Shown: positions 60,454 to 64,000 of the stretch, in pieces
How the letters are laid out: each line of letters starts with the position of its first letter
Numbering within the stretch: the stretch's first letter is position 1
Assembly (NCBI RefSeq): GCF_030161095.1
Contig: NZ_BSPP01000010.1
Span: forward strand, 62,001-126,000
Length of the DNA: 64,000 bases
DNA from: Cypionkella aquatica
GTDB lineage: Bacteria > Pseudomonadota > Alphaproteobacteria > Rhodobacterales > Rhodobacteraceae
Direction: 5' to 3'
Position numbers and translations under genes: made by a program
Notes under the pieces: model-generated
What the model saw: the letters and a program-made list of their open reading frames with translations, nothing else
Told to the model about the DNA's origin: nothing
The model's database searches: none

Positions 60454-60915
60454 TCAGGCGACGATGACGATTTCGTCGACGCTGGCAGCATCATAGGCAG
60501 AGGCGGGGCCATAGCGGCAGTCAAAGCCCAGCACCAACGCACTGGCACCAGAGGTCGCCGTCGCAATCGTCATCGACAACCGCACATGGGTGAAGTTGTT
60601 GTTGGCATCCAGATCTTCGGCATACAGCGAGACCAGCGCCTGTTTGCTGTCATCAGAACCCGCCTTGGTCAGTTGGGTGATGGCGCTGCCCACCACATCC
60701 TTGGCCCCAGCGCCGGCCGCATCTGTTGCCTGTTCAAATTTGGCATCTAGCGTGGCGGATGCACCCAAGGTGCCCGCCATGATGATGGCCATCACCTGCT
60801 GGAAATTCGCCATCGCGATCCAGCCGCTGGTATAGGTGGCGGCGGCTTTTGCGGCTGGGTCGATGACCCCAACCACGGCGGCGCGATGCGGCGCCGGAAC
60901 GGTTTTCTGTACCAT
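60454..60915 (-). CDS. Phage structural protein of unknown function, after the capsid gene
   Basis: A 153-residue protein (MVQKTVPAPHRAAVVGVI at the N-terminus) rich in Ala, Thr and Ser, with GSAITQLTKAGSDDSKQALV and LGFDCRYGPASAYDAASVDE. No domain is named. It lies between the capsid and connector genes, where head decoration or head-associated proteins are often found. Start chosen five codons into the open frame, where MVQK is preceded by GGAG. Confidence 0.6.
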   Translation of the reverse strand: MVQKTVPAPHRAAVVGVIDPAAKAAATYTSGWIAMANFQQVMAIIMAGTLGASATLDAKFEQATDAAGAGAKDVVGSAITQLTKAGSDDSKQALVSLYAEDLDANNNFTHVRLSMTIATATSGASALVLGFDCRYGPASAYDAASVDEIVIVA

Positions 60916-60975
60916 GGTTTCAGTCTCCACATTTGGGAAAGGAAAAACCCCGCAGCCAAGGCTACGGAGTCAGGA

Positions 60976-62265
60976 TCAGGCGCGGTCGGCCAATGCCACG
61001 AAATGCGACTTCGTGGCCGAGCCATTGGCTGGGGTGACTGGGGCGGACAGGTGCGGTTGACCGCCGTATCGGAAAATCCACCGGAACGCTTGGGTGTTGT
61101 AGTCAAAGTACAGGTGGATCGACGATGCAAACTGCACCCCAGCAGACCGGCGGGCAGCGTAATACCCCTTCGGCGAGATGAACTGCAGATCGCCCAAGTC
61201 GCCCAACGTCTTGGCGTGTTCGGTCAGCATGACAGGCGCACCAAGCAGGAAGCCACCGGGGGCATCAACAAGGCCATTCGGCGGCAGCCAGACGGGCTTA
61301 TCACCAATCACCAAGCCCATCAGCTCTGGCAGGCAATCGCTGTTTGCCAACCAGATCGGCTTGTCACCGGGGATACGCTGCAACCGCGAAAACATCTTCA
61401 TGACGTTCTTGGCCACGATCGTATCTGCTGCCTGCGACCCTTCCTTCGGGACAGTGACCAGAGCCCCGGACTTCATCCAGCCCAGTGGTTGGCCGGCACC
61501 GCTGCCGTAGATGATGGCGTCGTTCTTTTTCCACGAAATAGCCTGAGCAGCCTTGGTGGTCAGGCGATTGGCCAGCCGAGGCGCATCTTCCAACAGCTCC
61601 TCGGTGACGTTAGCCATCACATAAAGTTCCTCCAACGGAACTGAACGCGGCTGGGTGGCAAGCTTGCTGGGCGTCATCGGATCGCCTTCAGCACGCCAGA
61701 ACGCCCGGATGCCCGTGCCGCCCCAAGGTGTGGTTTCATCGGCGGTCAGTTTGACCTCACGGGCCGAAGTCGGCTCTTCGTCGATCAGCGGGCCAAATTC
61801 GTCCATCGTCGTGACGATTTCCCAGATCGCATCACGATATTGCGGGGGCAGTTCATAACCTTCGCCCGTTGCCGCGCCGCCCTGGTGGGGGCTGGCGGGG
61901 GCAGCCATAAGTCGCGCATCAACTGCTCCGCCCCGGCCCATCGCAGCGGCAACATTGCCGTGAACGGCCTTTGCAAACTCGGCCATGTCCTTGAATCCGC
62001 CAGTCGCTGCCGGGTCCAGATCGTTGACCGTGTTCGCGCCATAGGTGCCAGTGGGCAGCGCCTCGATATGGCGACGACGCTCAGCCATCTTCTCGGCGGC
62101 AGTGATTTCGGCGTTCTTGGCCTCAATCTGCGCCTCGATGGCGGAATAGCGGGTTTCTTCCTCGGCGGTCAGATCCCGATTGGCGGCACTGGCCGCATCG
62201 AGGATTTTGGTGGCGTCCCCTTTCAGGGCCGCGAGATGCTTGCGCAGCTCGGCCAGTTTATTCAT
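60976..62265 (-). CDS. Major capsid protein (HK97 fold)
   Basis: A 429-residue capsid protein. Residues 1-75 are a coiled coil (LAELRKHLAALKGDATKILD, then EAQIEAKNAEITAAEKMAER), the delta or scaffold part cut off by the prohead protease. The rest is the HK97 shell fold: KAAQAISWKKNDAIIYGSGA in the P domain, LGWMKSGALVTVPKEG, and IHLYFDYNTQAFRWIFRYGG near the end. It forms the icosahedral head. Confidence 0.93.
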   Translation of the reverse strand: MNKLAELRKHLAALKGDATKILDAASAANRDLTAEEETRYSAIEAQIEAKNAEITAAEKMAERRRHIEALPTGTYGANTVNDLDPAATGGFKDMAEFAKAVHGNVAAAMGRGGAVDARLMAAPASPHQGGAATGEGYELPPQYRDAIWEIVTTMDEFGPLIDEEPTSAREVKLTADETTPWGGTGIRAFWRAEGDPMTPSKLATQPRSVPLEELYVMANVTEELLEDAPRLANRLTTKAAQAISWKKNDAIIYGSGAGQPLGWMKSGALVTVPKEGSQAADTIVAKNVMKMFSRLQRIPGDKPIWLANSDCLPELMGLVIGDKPVWLPPNGLVDAPGGFLLGAPVMLTEHAKTLGDLGDLQFISPKGYYAARRSAGVQFASSIHLYFDYNTQAFRWIFRYGGQPHLSAPVTPANGSATKSHFVALADRA

Positions 62266-62349
62266 CGCAAACTCCTATGATACCCGGTTGGATGACATGC
62301 CTCGACAGCGCGCCGGGTGCGCGCCGCATCGGTGACCAAAGGTCGTGGT

Positions 62350-63270
62350 TCAGATCAGCGCCAAACGGCGGCGCTCGATGTCTGCGCGGCGGCGGCGCTG
62401 ACCCGTGGCGCTGCCCGAGAGCCGCGCTAAGGTTTCGTCAAAGGTGGCAACGCGGTCTGCCATCCCGAGGCGCACGGCCTCATGCGCGGGATAGGTCCGC
62501 CCACCGCCAAAATGCTGTTCAGCAGATACCGGATCAGCCCGCACAACCGAGACCGGAACACCCCGCGCCACAGCGACATCAGAGGTGAACATCTCATAGA
62601 AGTACCGCACCTCGGCTTGCAGGGCAGCCCGTGCATCTGCGCCCAAAGGCTCAAACGGATTGCCTTCGACCTTGCGCGGCCCTTCCGAAATAAAGGTGCG
62701 CACGATGCCTTCGGCCTTCAACATTTCGCTGACATCATCGTGCATCATGTAAACACCGATCGAACCGACACTGCCCGAAGGCGTGACCACGATCTCATCA
62801 GCAGCGCTGGCAAGCCAGTAGGCTGCCGAAGCCGCCATTGTGTTGACATGGGCGATGATCGGACGATCTGCGCGCTTGGCCGCGCGGATCAGCGCGGCAG
62901 TTTCGGGCACCAGATCAACCATGCCGCCGCCGCTGTCCACTTCGATCAGGATGGCCGAAGCCTCTAGATCGCCAGCAGCCTCGCGGAATGCCGCCTGAAA
63001 CTGCTCCATCGACGTGCCGCCAGACATCTCCATCATCATATTGGCGCGCGGCATGATCGTTCCATGCAAGCGCAGCACATGCAGGTTTTTGCTGCCCACC
63101 CGCAAAGCCTGCCCCAGGCTGCGGGCGGCGATTGCCCCTTCAAACTCCGCACGCGGCTGGCCAGCGGCCCGGAGTTCCAGAACTGCGAGTATCTGTTCAG
63201 CTTTGCGTGGCTCGATAAACCAGGCGGACTGCGAAACACCGCGCAGGATGCGGGCGATTTTATGCGGCAT
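62350..63270 (-). CDS. S49-family serine peptidase (prohead protease)
   Basis: A 306-residue ClpP-fold peptidase like SppA and the lambda C protein. The catalytic Ser is in NTMAASAAYWLASAADEIVV (about residue 145) and a Lys follows in the SppA-like pattern after GSVGSIGVYMMHDD. It cleaves the scaffold part of the capsid during maturation. The start overlaps the portal gene's last 11 bases. An N-terminal helical part (SAWFIEPRKAEQILAVLELR) may bind the portal. Confidence 0.9.
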   Translation of the reverse strand: MPHKIARILRGVSQSAWFIEPRKAEQILAVLELRAAGQPRAEFEGAIAARSLGQALRVGSKNLHVLRLHGTIMPRANMMMEMSGGTSMEQFQAAFREAAGDLEASAILIEVDSGGGMVDLVPETAALIRAAKRADRPIIAHVNTMAASAAYWLASAADEIVVTPSGSVGSIGVYMMHDDVSEMLKAEGIVRTFISEGPRKVEGNPFEPLGADARAALQAEVRYFYEMFTSDVAVARGVPVSVVRADPVSAEQHFGGGRTYPAHEAVRLGMADRVATFDETLARLSGSATGQRRRRADIERRRLALI

Positions 63271-64000
63271 TTTGGATCACCTTCAAATGCGGGCGTCCGC
63301 CATTCTCGGCAACGCTTTGGCGCAGGAATTCGATGGCCTTTTGCGTGCCATCCCGGTTGCTGGCGGGTGCGCCAACAGCCGTCATATTCATCGGCTCGAT
63401 ATAGCGATCGCCAGCTGGGCCAATCCCGTTCATCCGCTCAAGCCGACAAATCGCATTGACGCTCAGCCAGCCCCACTGGCGACCAATGGCATAGGCCTCA
63501 TACCGCGCCTTCAGATCGCCGCGCAGCAAGCTGGCGACGTTGAATTCGAAGATGTAGGCGGGATCTGCGATGAAGGTCTTGTGAAACGAGGTTTCGATCA
63601 GCTTCAGCCAAGGCAACAGCGTGTCAGTGACAAATTCCAAGCCCTGATGCTCGATGTTTGAATGCGTGGCGCGGTCGAGGATACCCACCTTATGCGGCGG
63701 AATCCGCCACAACCGGGTGATATCCAGCCACAATTCCTTGCGGGTTTCCAGAAACTGCGCCTGTTCGTTGTTATGGGCCAGCTGGTGCGGCTCCATCCCA
63801 TATTCGATCACCGCTGGTTTATGTCGGTTCTTCCCGCCCGCCCATTTTGCCCATGCCCCAAGGAAGTTCTTCTTCGATGCCTCATCAGCAAAGTTGCCCT
63901 TGTGCTTGAAGATCAGCGGCGGGGTCGCATCATTGGCGAAAAAGCTGTTGGCGTAGCGCAAAAGCCCCAAGGCCGCGCCAATGGTCTCAGTGCCATCATC
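63260..64000 (-). CDS. Portal protein (3' part, cut by the window edge)
   Basis: The C-terminal 246 residues of an HK97-type portal protein, in frame to the last base, so the gene continues to the right. Typical segments are TRLWRIPPHKVGILDRATHS and IEHQGLEFVTDTLLPWLKLI, then GRQWGWLSVNAICRLERMNG near the end. It forms the DNA channel of the head. It overlaps the peptidase start by 11 bases. The terminase genes would lie further right. Confidence 0.93.
   Translation of the reverse strand, partial: DDGTETIGAALGLLRYANSFFANDATPPLIFKHKGNFADEASKKNFLGAWAKWAGGKNRHKPAVIEYGMEPHQLAHNNEQAQFLETRKELWLDITRLWRIPPHKVGILDRATHSNIEHQGLEFVTDTLLPWLKLIETSFHKTFIADPAYIFEFNVASLLRGDLKARYEAYAIGRQWGWLSVNAICRLERMNGIGPAGDRYIEPMNMTAVGAPASNRDGTQKAIEFLRQSVAENGGRPHLKVIQNAA

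Larger units (their letters stand above)
43161..64000. mobile_element. Prophage (HK97-type siphovirus), partial, integrated at tRNA-Val
   Basis: It runs from the tRNA-Val fragment to the right edge. It includes cargo genes (43.3-46.3 kb, both strands) and a leftward late operon: portal, S49 protease, HK97 capsid, connectors, tail tube, chaperone, tape measure, tail tip, fibre and lysis genes. Nearly all late genes overlap by 1-14 bases, and no break was seen in the structural genes, so the phage may still be active. Integrase, repressor, replication and terminase genes are not in the window. The right boundary is unknown. Confidence 0.93.

Noticed and set aside
46314-64000. A gene transfer agent instead of a prophage
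   Set aside because: The chaperone resembles GTA gp10, but the DUF2460, DUF2163, NlpC/P60 and TIM-barrel tail genes of RcGTA are absent, and a lysis cassette, large fibre and att fragment point to a phage.
43161-64000. Integrase, repressor or insertion sequence in the window
   Set aside because: No tyrosine or serine recombinase motif, Cro/CI-type HTH or transposase DDE pattern was found among the frames; these must lie to the right.

Overview
The window looks like a chromosome segment of a Rhodobacteraceae-type alphaproteobacterium (Rhodobacter/Pseudorhodobacter-like). This rests on a C4-pathway 5-aminolevulinate synthase (hemA) preceded by an FNR-type operator, a myo-inositol operon with a fused IolC-DUF2090 protein, a bactofilin-M23 pair, high G+C coding sequence (one host line, 38101-38160, is 62% by hand count), and G-rich 3'-end elements that recur between operons. 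I recall such elements from this family. No rRNA or taxonomic marker is present, so the genus is not fixed.

Bases 1 to about 42,900 are ordinary chromosome. In order they hold: inositol catabolism (iolD end, iolC, an RpiR-type regulator with two TGGAA-N6-TTCCA operators); coaD with a three-copy 42-bp tandem repeat in front of it; a CBS protein; a LysR gene divergent from mmsA/iolA; an NCS1 permease; uvrA; two MFS genes; lpdA; queA with a large AsmA/YhdP-like gene; a Bcp peroxiredoxin coupled to a DUF455 gene; an M23 peptidase overlapping bactofilin; an EmrB-type MFS gene; prfB, PBP1A, amidase and aminotransferase; a DsbA-like thiol protein; ispG and a RodZ-like gene; hemA; an M20 peptidase; two identical tRNA-Asp genes; pirin; and a secreted beta-propeller protein.

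From 43,161 to the right edge lies a prophage, not complete in the window. Its left edge is marked by a 50-nt 3' fragment of a tRNA-Val(TAC) gene, as expected when a phage has split a tRNA. The late genes run leftward from portal (cut by the edge), S49 prohead protease and HK97-type capsid through connector, tail tube, assembly chaperone, tape measure, tail tip, a GNAT-like protein and a large esterase/beta-helix fibre to a lysis cassette (two small membrane proteins, a three-TM GH24 lysozyme, overlapping spanins). Terminase, integrase and repressor must lie beyond the window.

Between the tRNA fragment and the spanins is a small cargo island: a zinc-ribbon-like protein, a 57-aa membrane peptide, an RTX (type I secretion-like) protein, a decayed second copy of the outer spanin, and a low-G+C two-TM protein translated behind a 16-aa leader peptide. 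This island is the most novel part of the window. It looks like lysogenic-conversion or exclusion cargo placed next to, and between copies of, the spanin gene.
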